Shown here piece after piece: positions 8,023 to 15,513 of a DNA stretch of 64,000 nucleotides. The notes beneath the pieces were generated by a model. That model had not been told where the DNA came from and ran no database searches. It saw only the letters and a program-made list of their open reading frames with translations. Origin of the DNA: Hydrogenophaga sp. A37 (GTDB taxonomy: Bacteria > Pseudomonadota > Gammaproteobacteria > Burkholderiales > Burkholderiaceae_C); NCBI RefSeq assembly GCF_002001205.1, contig NZ_MUNZ01000062.1, positions 34,928-98,927 of the forward strand, in the 5' to 3' direction. The translations under genes and the position numbers were made by a program. Positions within the stretch are counted from its first letter, which is position 1; every line of letters begins with the position of its first letter.

Positions 8023-8346
8023 TCAGTGGGAAGAAGAAGACGTTGGCGCGCAGAGGCGCTTCCAGGCGTGGAAGCTGTCCCAGGCGGCCTGGTGCGCGAG
8101 CCAGAAGCCGGCGTCGATGCCGAACTGGCGCGCGCAGCGGATGGCGGTGTCGGGCGACATGGCCCGCTGGCCGTGCACCAGCTCGTGCAGCCGGCGGCGC
8201 GACAGACCCAGCACCCGGGCCGCCTCGCTCTGGCTCAGCCCCAGCGGCGCCAGGCAGGTGCGCGCCAGCAGCCGCCCCGGGTGCATGGGCGTGCGCACCG
8301 GCACGCCACGCGGCGGGCTGGACCAACTGGCGACTGCCTGCTTCAC
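8023..8346 (-). CDS. HigA-like XRE-family DNA-binding protein inside the hydrogenase operon
   Basis: 107-residue protein with the HigA-type start MHPGRLLARTCLAPLGLSQS (from residue 21). An XRE helix-turn-helix follows (SQSEAARVLGLSRRRLHELV) and then the FGIDAGFWLAHQAAWDSFHA tail typical of the HigA/VapI antitoxin group. No HigB-type toxin is next to it. It begins with GTG at 8346, 4 bp after the hoxZ stop, and is followed by hoxM, so it is co-transcribed with the hydrogenase genes. It could be a regulator captured from a toxin-antitoxin locus; its function is not known. Confidence 0.85.
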   Translation of the reverse strand: MKQAVASWSSPPRGVPVRTPMHPGRLLARTCLAPLGLSQSEAARVLGLSRRRLHELVHGQRAMSPDTAIRCARQFGIDAGFWLAHQAAWDSFHAWKRLCAPTSSSSH

Positions 8347-8350
8347 GGCA

Positions 8351-9079
8351 TCAATCCTTAAAAGTTCTGCGGCCGGAAATCATCGTGGACACGATGGATT
8401 GCCGCCCCATGATGTCTTCGCGGATCGCGGCGTACACGTGCAGGACGATGAAGATGATCAGCGCCCACATGCCCAAACGGTGCCAGGTGTGCACGTCCTG
8501 GCTCTGGCCCATGAGCGGGATCACCCAGCCGAACATCCGCTCCTGCCACGAACCCATCTGCGAACCTTCGCCATACAGCGCAAAGCCGGTGACGATCATG
8601 AAGATCGAGAGCATCAGGAAGCCCGCGAACATGGCCAGCCGTGCCAGCGGGTTGTGGCCCACGTAGCGGCCCGGCCGCGGGATCAGGAAGGTGTACCACT
8701 TGAGCATGGTGAGCACCTCTTGCCAGTAGGCCTTCTGGAAGATCGGCACCCAGAAAATCTCGCGCGCGTGGTGGTTGCCAACGATGGCCCAGTAGGCGCG
8801 GCCGATCAGGCCCACGGCCAGCAGGTAGCCCGCCGTGAAGTGCGCGAAGCGGATGTAGCCCATGAGGTAGTGCGCGCTGGCCTCGCCGGGCATGGTGGGC
8901 AGCGGCTGGCCGATGAAGTAGCCGGTGAGCGCCAACACGGTGATGGACGCCGCGTTGATCCAGTGCCAGAGGCGCACGGGCGCTTCGTACACATAGACCG
9001 ACTTGGTGGTCTGGCCGTGCGCGACGGCGCTCTCGTCGATGCCGGTGGCGTCGATCAGTTGTTCGGATGTGGTGGACAT
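8351..9079 (-). CDS. hoxZ: HoxZ, hydrogenase b-type cytochrome
   Basis: 242-residue di-haem cytochrome b of the HupC/HyaC/HydC family. It anchors the hydrogenase to the membrane and passes electrons from HoxK to quinone. Four hydrophobic helices are visible, with candidate haem histidines in RLWHWINA, RFAHFTAGYL, HTWHRLGMW and IVLHVYAAIRED. The ATG at 9079 is chosen because GGAGG lies about 6 bases upstream; the frame is open further up only via TTG. It follows hupE rather than hoxG directly. Confidence 0.96.
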   Translation of the reverse strand: MSTTSEQLIDATGIDESAVAHGQTTKSVYVYEAPVRLWHWINAASITVLALTGYFIGQPLPTMPGEASAHYLMGYIRFAHFTAGYLLAVGLIGRAYWAIVGNHHAREIFWVPIFQKAYWQEVLTMLKWYTFLIPRPGRYVGHNPLARLAMFAGFLMLSIFMIVTGFALYGEGSQMGSWQERMFGWVIPLMGQSQDVHTWHRLGMWALIIFIVLHVYAAIREDIMGRQSIVSTMISGRRTFKD

Positions 9080-9120
9080 GGTGGCCTCCAAAGAGCGGTT
9101 GCCGTGGATCGGGGTGGCCG

Positions 9121-9723
9121 TCAGGCCGCCAGCTGACCGAAGAGCACCAGGCCGGTTGTGCCCAGCACCGCGCCCAGGCCACCCAGCGCCCAGCCGCTGC
9201 GCTCGGTCAGCGCGCGGCGGATGCCCAGACCGGCGACCACGCCGCCGAGGTGCAGCGCGGCGGTGGTCAGCAGGAAGCCCGCGGCATAACCCGCAAAGCC
9301 CGTGGCCGGCGTTTCAGCGCCGTGCGCCAGGCCGTGCAGCGAAGCCGCCGCGGCCACCAACCCCAGGCCGACGGCGGCCGGCATCGGCTGGCGGGCCAGC
9401 ACCAGCATGGCGCCGAACAGCGCCACCGACAGCGCCACGCCCTGCTCCAGGAACGGCAGGCTCACGCCCGCTGCGCCCAGCGCTGCGCTCGCCACCAGCG
9501 CCAGCAGGAAGGTGGCCGGGCCTTGCCAGGCTTTGCCTTTCGGCAGGGCACAGATCGACCACACGCCCACGGCCACCATGGCCAGCAGGTGGTCAAGGCC
9601 GAAGGGGTGCGACAGGCCTTCCATGAGGCTGGTGGCACCGTGGCCCGGATGGGCCTGGGCCGCGCCGGCCAGGCCGGCCAGCAGCGCGGCGGCGGCCGCG
9701 CGACGGATGTTTTTCGATTGCAT
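9121..9723 (-). CDS. hupE: HupE/UreJ-family Ni/Co permease
   Basis: 200-residue HupE/UreJ-family membrane protein with a cleavable signal peptide (to about AQA). A HPGHG metal patch follows, then the family motif HPFGLDH, and six or so hydrophobic helices with HGLAHG. The family takes up nickel for hydrogenase or urease. The ATG at 9723 has GAGGAG upstream. Here it is inserted between hoxG and hoxZ, which are adjacent in Ralstonia; co-expression would match nickel supply to demand. Confidence 0.92.
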   Translation of the reverse strand: MQSKNIRRAAAAALLAGLAGAAQAHPGHGATSLMEGLSHPFGLDHLLAMVAVGVWSICALPKGKAWQGPATFLLALVASAALGAAGVSLPFLEQGVALSVALFGAMLVLARQPMPAAVGLGLVAAAASLHGLAHGAETPATGFAGYAAGFLLTTAALHLGGVVAGLGIRRALTERSGWALGGLGAVLGTTGLVLFGQLAA

Positions 9724-9749
9724 GTGTTTCTCCTCGTGGTCTGGGGCGT

Positions 9750-11609
9750 TCAACGGACGGTCACTTTCGCCATCTCCTGGCCGTCTTCGCTCATCACGTG
9801 AGTCGAGCAGGCCAGGCAGGGGTCGAAGCTGTGCAGCGTGCGCAGGATCTCCAGCGGCTGCTCGGGGTTGACCATGGGCGTGTTCATGAGCGAGGCCTCG
9901 AAGGCGCCGATCTGGCCCTTGGTGTCGCGTGGCGAACCGTTCCAGGTCGTGGGCACCACGCACTGGTAGTTCTCGATCTTGCCGTCCTTGATCTTGATCC
10001 AGTGGCCCAGCATGCCGCGCGGTGCGGCGACCGTGCCCACGCCCTTGGCCTCTTTCGGCCAGGTGGACGGGTCCCATTTGTCGGTGTTGACGGTGCTGGT
10101 GTCGCCGGCCTTGATGTTGCCGATCAGCTGCTTGAAGTCGTCCATCATCATCTCGGCGGCGTACTGGCTTTCGAGTGCGCGGGCCAGGGTGCGGCCGATG
10201 GTGGTGGGCAGCAGCTGCTTGAGCGTGTAGTTGGTTTCAGGCAGGCCGAGGGCCTTGGGGATGGCGCTGTTGATCGCCACCGCCGCGCCGTCCACCTGCT
10301 CCTTCACGCGCTGGCAGTTCTTGTTGCCCTGCACCGCGTGGGCGTAACCCAGGATGTAGCGCGACAGCGGGCCGACCTCGACCGCGTGGCCGCGCCAGCG
10401 CGGGCTCTTGATCCACGAGTACTTGGCGGACTCGTCCAGGTTCTCGATCTTGGTGCGCGTGCCCTTGAAGTTGGGGCCTTCGGGGTTGTAGTTGGCTTCG
10501 GTCACGCCGTCCCAGGGGTGCAGGCCCTTGGTTTCATCGCCGTACTTGTACCAGCTGTGGCTCACGAACTCCTGCACCTGCTCGGGGTCGCGCGGGTCGA
10601 TAGCGTGGATCTTGTTCCAGTTGCCGTCGAGGATCACGCCGCCGGGCAGCTGCTGCGTGGTGGCGTCATAGGGCACCTTCTCGTAGGTGCCGTAGTCGGC
10701 CACGTTGGTGGCGCTCAAACCACCGCCATAGAGCCAGCCGGCGTTCTTGTAGATGGTGCCGATGGCCAGCACGTCCGGGATGTAGACGTTGTTGTTGAAG
10801 TCGATCATTTCCTGGATGCGGGCCTGCACGAAGTTCAGCCGTTCCATGTTGATCGGGGCGCCGGCGGCACCGTTGCCATCGAGGTTGATGGCGCAGGGCA
10901 CGCCGCCCACCAGGTAGTTGGGGTGCGGGTTTTTGCCGCCGAAGATGGTGTGCACCTTGACCCACTCTTTCTGCAGGTCCAGCGCCTCCAGGTAGTGCGT
11001 CACGGCCATCAGGTTGGCCTCGGGCGGCAGCACATAGGCCTTGCTGCCCCAGTAGCCGTTGGCGAACGGGCCGAGCTGGCCGCTTTCAACGAACTTCTTC
11101 AGGCGGTTCTGCACGTCGCGGAAATAACCGGGTGACGACATGGGGTGCGCGGGCGACACCATCTGCTGCAGATCGCTGGTCTTCTTCGGGTCGGCCTGCA
11201 GGCAGGACACGACGTCGACCCAGTCCAGCGCGTGCAGGTGGTAGAAGTGCACCGCGTGGTCGTGCACCTGCAGGGTCTTGGCCATCATCTCGCGGATCAG
11301 GTGGGCGTTCAGCGGCACGCGGATGCCCAGCGCGTCTTCCACCGCGCGCACCGAGGCCAGTGCGTGGCAGCCGGTGCAGACACCGCAGATGCGCTCCACA
11401 AAAGCCCAGGCGTCGCGCGGGTCGCGGCCCTTCAAGATCACTTCCAGACCGCGCCACATGGTGCCGGTGGACACCGCGTTGCGGATGACGTTGTTGCTGT
11501 CGAGGTTGACCTCGCAGCGCATGTGGCCCTCAATGCGCGTGACCGGGTCGACGACGATGCGCCGGCCGGTGTTGTCCATCTTGAAGCCCTGTGTTTCGTA
11601 AGCACCCAT
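9750..11609 (-). CDS. hoxG: HoxG, [NiFe] uptake hydrogenase large subunit
   Basis: 619-residue catalytic subunit that splits H2. The L1 motif RICGVC provides Ni/Fe ligands Cys75 and Cys78, and L2 DPCLACSTH provides Cys598 and Cys601. The 15 residues after His604 are the propeptide removed by HoxM. Group 1 large-subunit blocks are intact ([12 protein letters not shown] at the N terminus). The ATG at 11609 has GAGGAAG upstream. It has no signal peptide; export is with HoxK through Tat. Confidence 0.98.
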   Translation of the reverse strand: MGAYETQGFKMDNTGRRIVVDPVTRIEGHMRCEVNLDSNNVIRNAVSTGTMWRGLEVILKGRDPRDAWAFVERICGVCTGCHALASVRAVEDALGIRVPLNAHLIREMMAKTLQVHDHAVHFYHLHALDWVDVVSCLQADPKKTSDLQQMVSPAHPMSSPGYFRDVQNRLKKFVESGQLGPFANGYWGSKAYVLPPEANLMAVTHYLEALDLQKEWVKVHTIFGGKNPHPNYLVGGVPCAINLDGNGAAGAPINMERLNFVQARIQEMIDFNNNVYIPDVLAIGTIYKNAGWLYGGGLSATNVADYGTYEKVPYDATTQQLPGGVILDGNWNKIHAIDPRDPEQVQEFVSHSWYKYGDETKGLHPWDGVTEANYNPEGPNFKGTRTKIENLDESAKYSWIKSPRWRGHAVEVGPLSRYILGYAHAVQGNKNCQRVKEQVDGAAVAINSAIPKALGLPETNYTLKQLLPTTIGRTLARALESQYAAEMMMDDFKQLIGNIKAGDTSTVNTDKWDPSTWPKEAKGVGTVAAPRGMLGHWIKIKDGKIENYQCVVPTTWNGSPRDTKGQIGAFEASLMNTPMVNPEQPLEILRTLHSFDPCLACSTHVMSEDGQEMAKVTVR

Positions 11610-11633
11610 GGTGTTCTTCCTCGTGTGTCTGGA

Positions 11634-12725
11634 TCAGCTGTTGGTGGACGCGGCTTTGTTCTCGACGGCCTTGTCGCGAGCGCGCTTGGCCACCGAGATG
11701 GCGGCGTGCGCCGCGACCGCGGCACCGACCACACCAGCCGCCGTGCCGCCGATCTCGTCGGCATTGGCTTCGATGCCGAAGGCGTGGATGTCGGTCAGGC
11801 GGTCGTAGAACGAACCCTTGTCCCAGAAGCCGTCTTCCGAGCAGCCGATGCAGCCGTGGCCGGCCTTGATCGGGAAGCTCGTGCCCTCGTTCCACATCAC
11901 CGTGGAGCAGGCGTTGTAGGTGGTTGGGCCCTTGCAGCCGACCTTGTAGAGGCAGTAGCCCTTGCGCGCGGACTCGTCGTCCCAGGCTTCGACGAACTGG
12001 CCGGCGTCGAAGTGCGGACGGCGGTAGCACTTGTCGTGGATGCGCTGGCTGTAGAACATCTTCGGGCGGCCCTGGCGGTCCAGCTCGGGGATCTTGTCGA
12101 AGGTCAGCATGTAGGTGATCACGCCCGTCATCACCTCGGGGATGGGCGGGCAGCCCGGCACCTTGATGATCGGCTTGTCGGTGATGACCTTGTGGATCGG
12201 CGTGGCCTGCGTCGGGTTGGGCTTGGCGGCCTGCACGCAGCCCCAGCTGGCGCAGGAACCCCAGGCGATGATGGCCTTGGCGTCTTTGGCGACGTGCTTG
12301 AGCTTGTCGATGAAGGGCTTGCCCGACTGGATGCAGAACATGCCGTCTTCATTGAGCGGCGGGTTGCCTTCCACGGCCAGGATGTACTGGCCCTTGTACT
12401 TGGTCATGATCTCTTCGAGGATCGCCTCGGCCTGGTGGCCGGCGGCGGCCATCAGGGTGTCGTCGTAGTCGAGCGAGATCATGGAGAGCACCACGTCTTT
12501 GGCCAGCGGGTGCGCCGAGCGGATGAACGACTCGGTGCAACAGGTGCATTCCAGGCCGTGCAGCCAGAGCACGGGTGTGCGTGGCTTGTTTTCCATGGCG
12601 TGCGCGATCATCGGCACGAACGAGGGCGCCAGCCCGAGCGAGGTGGCGGTGAGCGAGCAGTACTTGAGAAAGCTGCGGCGCGAGATGCCCTTGCGGCGCA
12701 TCACCTCGTAAAAGGTTTCCATCAT
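11634..12725 (-). CDS. hoxK: HoxK, O2-tolerant [NiFe] hydrogenase small subunit
   Basis: 363-residue electron-transfer subunit with a twin-arginine signal (RRSFLK at 16-21). Cleavage after AHA43 would give a mature protein whose cysteines fall at 17, 19, 20, 115, 120 and 149. These are exactly the six that hold the O2-tolerant [4Fe-3S] proximal cluster in the Ralstonia enzyme; standard enzymes lack 19 and 120. Cysteines for the medial and distal clusters follow ([24 protein letters not shown]). A hydrophobic Ala-rich helix near the C terminus is the membrane anchor. The start at 12725 has GGAGA upstream. First gene of the operon. Confidence 0.98.
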   Translation of the reverse strand: MMETFYEVMRRKGISRRSFLKYCSLTATSLGLAPSFVPMIAHAMENKPRTPVLWLHGLECTCCTESFIRSAHPLAKDVVLSMISLDYDDTLMAAAGHQAEAILEEIMTKYKGQYILAVEGNPPLNEDGMFCIQSGKPFIDKLKHVAKDAKAIIAWGSCASWGCVQAAKPNPTQATPIHKVITDKPIIKVPGCPPIPEVMTGVITYMLTFDKIPELDRQGRPKMFYSQRIHDKCYRRPHFDAGQFVEAWDDESARKGYCLYKVGCKGPTTYNACSTVMWNEGTSFPIKAGHGCIGCSEDGFWDKGSFYDRLTDIHAFGIEANADEIGGTAAGVVGAAVAAHAAISVAKRARDKAVENKAASTNS

Positions 12726-12795
12726 GGGGTTGTCTCCGTTGTCTGGTGTGGGGGCGGAACCGGGCCCCGCCGTTGCAGGCAGGTGTGTGACCGTT

Positions 12796-12811
12796 TGCAA
12801 GCCACGGGCCA
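12796..12811 (-). promoter_or_regulatory. Sigma-54 (RpoN) promoter of the hydrogenase operon
   Basis: On the minus strand the sequence reads TGGCCCG-TGGC-TTGCA. This matches the -24/-12 consensus TGGCACG-N4-TTGCA with one mismatch and exact spacing. A start about 12 bp downstream gives a leader of roughly 60 nt before hoxK. In Ralstonia the equivalent promoter is RpoN-dependent and activated by HoxA, which supports the call. Confidence 0.8.
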
Positions 12812-12856
12812 CCGAAGACCACCCAAGGGAAAACACCGACAAGCCACTGCAAGCTG

Positions 12857-12869
12857 TTGTTTCACAACA
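12857..12869. promoter_or_regulatory. Small palindrome upstream of the sigma-54 promoter
   Basis: GTTGT-TTC-ACAAC, a perfect 5-bp inverted repeat about 50 bp upstream of the -24 element, in an AT-richer patch. The position suits an NtrC-type activator (HoxA) or a bending site. This is a guess from position; no consensus was tested. Confidence 0.35.
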
Positions 12870-13005
12870 TTTTTTTACAGAGCTCGACACACTCCAACGG
12901 AGCTGGCCTGTTGGATGCATCAGCCAACTGTCCAGCCAACAAGCCAAACCGGAAGGTTGGTATCCGCCTGGTTTCATACCGAATCCCTACGCAACAGGCG
13001 AAAAA

Positions 13006-13030
13006 AAACCGACCCTTGTGGGGTCGGTTT
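13006..13030 (-). terminator. Intrinsic terminator, minus strand
   Basis: A perfect 10-bp stem (AAACCGACCC / GGGTCGGTTT) with a 5-nt loop. On the minus strand it is followed by a run of eight T. It ends minus-strand transcription entering from the right, just upstream of the hox promoter. The nearest annotated minus-strand gene upstream ends at 13768, beyond a plus-strand gene, so the terminator has no obvious parent. Confidence 0.8.
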
Positions 13031-13156
13031 GTGATCGGTTGCATCTCTGGGGACGCTGAAACAATTTTTTAGTTGGACTGGGTTGTCTCCTCGGTCCCCC
13101 GCGGTCACCGGCGCTGTGCGCCGTTTGCGAGTGACGGAAATATAGCCGTCCGCACC

Positions 13157-13208
13157 AGCCCCGTGCATCGGGGCTTTCCCTTGGGTGCAAGCCCTCCTTT
13201 GGGAGGCT
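13157..13208. other. Tandem hairpins in the hox upstream region
   Basis: Two consecutive stem-loops: AGCCCCG-TGCAT-CGGGGCT (13157-13175) and an imperfect AGCCCTCC-TTT-GGGAGGCT (13190-13208). No open frame here looks real. Together with the terminator at 13006-13030 they suggest a structured untranslated RNA, possibly on the minus strand. The rest of 12870-13400 shows no gene. Confidence 0.35.
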
Positions 13209-13402
13209 GGCGGGACTTCACAAACCATGCCCCAACCGGGCCTCAAGGTATGCAAAGGTTTGCACGTGCATCAACGCTCGGCCACGGCACCCAGCCAAGG
13301 CCTGAAAGCCCTGCGCTGGTGCAGACAGGTGCTCTGGAGGCGCCTTCGAGGCATGGCACGGGAAATGCACGTCACGGCTTGTCGTTGGAAAAGGAAAAAA
13401 CC

Positions 13403-13723
13403 ATGTCGCAAAACGAGGCGTTCGCCGCCGCAGCGCACCTGCATGTGCTGCTCAGGCGCAAAACCGGTCGGGTGACCGACACCGAGTGGATGGTCAGCAA
13501 CTTTGAATATGCGCAGGCCATCGTCCGCTTCGCGCGCGACAAGGCGAGCGAAGACGGTCACGAAGACCTGTTGCCGCTGGCCGAGCGACTGGAGGCGCTG
13601 GTGATCCCGGTGCGCAAGTCCGCCGCACCGTCGATCCCGCTGCTCACGGTGATCGAAGGCCGGCTCAAGGCGCCGTCGACCGCCGTCGACCTCGACACGC
13701 GCTATATCGGTCGGCTGCGCTGA
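13403..13723 (+). CDS. Hypothetical protein, 106 aa
   Basis: Not recognised. It begins MSQNEAFAAAAHLHVLLRRK, with AAGGAAA 6-10 bases upstream of the ATG. The sequence is soluble, mixed alpha/beta in character, with no signal peptide or metal motif. It contains a segment VSNFEYAQAIVRFARDKASE and ends in YIGRLR. GC-rich codon use is like its neighbours, which supports a real gene. It stands alone between the divergent hydrogenase operon and the convergent dioxygenase-like gene. Confidence 0.75.
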   Translation: MSQNEAFAAAAHLHVLLRRKTGRVTDTEWMVSNFEYAQAIVRFARDKASEDGHEDLLPLAERLEALVIPVRKSAAPSIPLLTVIEGRLKAPSTAVDLDTRYIGRLR

Positions 13724-13744
13724 TCACAGCACTGAATGGGGCGG

Positions 13745-13763
13745 GTTGCTCTCGTCAAGCAAC
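13745..13763 (-). terminator. Weak hairpin between convergent genes
   Basis: GTTGCT-CTCGTCA-AGCAAC, a 6-bp stem lying between the plus-strand hypothetical gene and the end of the minus-strand dioxygenase-like gene. No T-run follows, so terminator activity is only possible. Confidence 0.3.
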
Positions 13764-13767
13764 ACAT

Positions 13768-14610
13768 TCAAGTGCTCAAGCCCACTTGCAGGCTTGCCAC
13801 AAACCCCGCGCTGGTGCCGCCCGTCACTGTGGCGACCTGCTGTGCGGCGCCGTCGTTGCCAAACACGTTGTCGCGCGTCAGCGAGACGCCGGCGTAGTTG
13901 CTCACGCTGGCGCTGTAGCCTGCGGCCGCACCGTAGACCTGCTCGCAGGCGCTGGCGGGCAGGGCCAGTTGCGAGACCTTTTCATGGTCGCCCACCAGGC
14001 TGTCGTCGGTGGCCGACGAGAGGCTGTCGTAGATGGCGAAGTGGATGTGTGGCCAGCGCCCGCTGTAGCAGCCGGGGAAGATGGTGGTGAAGCTGACCAG
14101 GCCATTGGCGTCGCTCACCTGCACGCCGCGCAGGTAGTTCTCCTGCGTGTGGCCGCCCGAATACATCGAGTAGCCGCCGTCGCGCGTGCAGTGCCAGAGG
14201 TAGACCGCGAGCCCCTCCAGCGGCAGACACGAAGTCGAGGCGTCCACCAGCGTGAGCTGCACCGTCAGCGGCACGCCCAGCGCGGTGCCGTCGGCGCCCG
14301 CGATGCTGGAGCGGATGTCGCTGCGCACGATGCCCGAGAGCGCCAGTGCGTTCAGGCGCTGGCCCGAAGCGCTGCTGCCGTCGGCCGGGTACGGTCCGGC
14401 GGTCTCGCTGGGAATGGTGCTGCAAGAGCCCCCGCTGGCCGAGACGGCCGAGGTTTCGCTGTCCTCCACATCACCGCCACCGCAGGCCAGCAGGGCCAGG
14501 GGCGTGGTGGTGAAGAGGGCCGCACCCGAGAGCCAGCGCAGGGCCTGGCGGCGTTGCGCCTGCTGGCGAATCAGGGTGTCGAGGTCGTGGGAAAGTCCGT
14601 GAGCGTGCAT
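13768..14610 (-). CDS. Exported intradiol ring-cleavage dioxygenase-like protein
   Basis: 280-residue protein of the protocatechuate/catechol intradiol dioxygenase fold. The N terminus (RRQALRWLSGAALFTTTPLALLACGGG) resembles a Tat-like signal with a lipobox (LLAC), so it is probably an exported lipoprotein. Candidate non-haem Fe ligands are present: Tyr in VYLWHC, Tyr in SMYSGGHTQENYLRG, and His-x-His in GRWPHIHF. Substrate unknown; this secreted subgroup is poorly characterised. Nearby is a second, degenerate member (14639-15310). Confidence 0.82.
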   Translation of the reverse strand: MHAHGLSHDLDTLIRQQAQRRQALRWLSGAALFTTTPLALLACGGGDVEDSETSAVSASGGSCSTIPSETAGPYPADGSSASGQRLNALALSGIVRSDIRSSIAGADGTALGVPLTVQLTLVDASTSCLPLEGLAVYLWHCTRDGGYSMYSGGHTQENYLRGVQVSDANGLVSFTTIFPGCYSGRWPHIHFAIYDSLSSATDDSLVGDHEKVSQLALPASACEQVYGAAAGYSASVSNYAGVSLTRDNVFGNDGAAQQVATVTGGTSAGFVASLQVGLST

Positions 14611-14638
14611 GGAGAGCTTCGTGGTGGAGGAAAAGAAA

Positions 14639-15310
14639 TCAATGGGTCGGCCGGGCGTGATCCAGCGCGATGCCCATCGACCACTCGGCGCGCAGGCCGC
14701 CGCTGTCGAGGTCGGTCACGAGGCGGTCGGGCGCCAGCGTCGGCGCGTCGCGGGTGGCGCTGAAGCGCGGCTGGCGCAGGCTGGGTGGTTCGGGTGGCGC
14801 CAGCACCCGCTCCTTTGCCGCGCTCACCGCCAGCGCCGGCATCAACAGGCAGGCGTCGGCGCGCGCGATCACATGGCGCCCGTCGTTGAAATAGATCTGC
14901 AGGTACACCGGCACGGTGTTGTCGCGGTAGCGGCCCGGATAAACGGTTTGAAAGCGCACGCGGCCGTCGGCGTCGCTGAGCTGCACACCGCGCATCATGG
15001 CCACGGCCTTGAGTTCGTCGTCACCGGCATCAAACAGCCAGCAGCACGGGTCGTAGTGCCAGATGTAGACCGCCGCGCGCTGGATCGCCTGGCCCGCGCC
15101 GTCGTGCAGGCGCAGCACCAGGGTCAGCGGAACGCCCAGACTCCATGGCGCCAGGTCGCTGCGCATCTCGGGTGATGCGTCCGCGAATTCGGGCAGCGAG
15201 TAGGGACGGCGCGTGGGCCGCACCTGCAGCAGCGGGGCCTCGGCCCCGGCCGCGCAACCGGTCGGGATGGCGGTGGGCTGGAGGGTGACCATGGGGTGCA
15301 TGCGCTGCAT
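14639..15310 (-). CDS. Intradiol-dioxygenase-like protein lacking Fe-binding histidines
   Basis: 223 residues aligning with the neighbouring dioxygenase-like protein. Shared blocks are VYIWHYDPC (matching VYLWHC), MMRGVQLSDADGRVRFQT and VYPGRY. Where the active family has PHIHF this protein has VPVYLQIYF, so the two histidine iron ligands are lost. It also lacks a signal peptide. Probably not an active dioxygenase. The start at 15310 is one of three in-frame ATGs (15310, 15301 and one near 15292). Upstream lies a triple-hairpin repeat. Confidence 0.72.
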   Translation of the reverse strand: MQRMHPMVTLQPTAIPTGCAAGAEAPLLQVRPTRRPYSLPEFADASPEMRSDLAPWSLGVPLTLVLRLHDGAGQAIQRAAVYIWHYDPCCWLFDAGDDELKAVAMMRGVQLSDADGRVRFQTVYPGRYRDNTVPVYLQIYFNDGRHVIARADACLLMPALAVSAAKERVLAPPEPPSLRQPRFSATRDAPTLAPDRLVTDLDSGGLRAEWSMGIALDHARPTH

Positions 15311-15437
15311 TCTGGTCAGCGCATGTGAACCCCGCTTTGGCGGTTTGTGTACGGGTGGACACAGAGCACGCCGTGCGAATCAGGCCCCGAGCGAGCAGGG
15401 ACTGCCGATGTGGCAGTACCTGCTCATTCAGGGCACC

Positions 15438-15507
15438 GCCGGGCCGGCTTCGCCGGACGGCCAGTGCCGCCCCCTTGAGGGGGTCGCGCGCAGCGCGGCG
15501 GGGGTGA
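15438..15507 (-). repeat. Triple-hairpin intergenic repeat, copy 1
   Basis: About 70 bp, read on the minus strand as CCCCCGCCGCGCTGCGCGCG, then ACCCCCTCAAGGGGGC, then a GGC...CCGGCGAAGCCGG hairpin. Three other copies in this window (58270-58338, 59440-59509, 61861-61928) share the same three blocks in order. It lies between the dioxygenase-like gene and the end of the histidine kinase gene. Confidence 0.8.
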
Positions 15508-15513
15508 CTCCCC

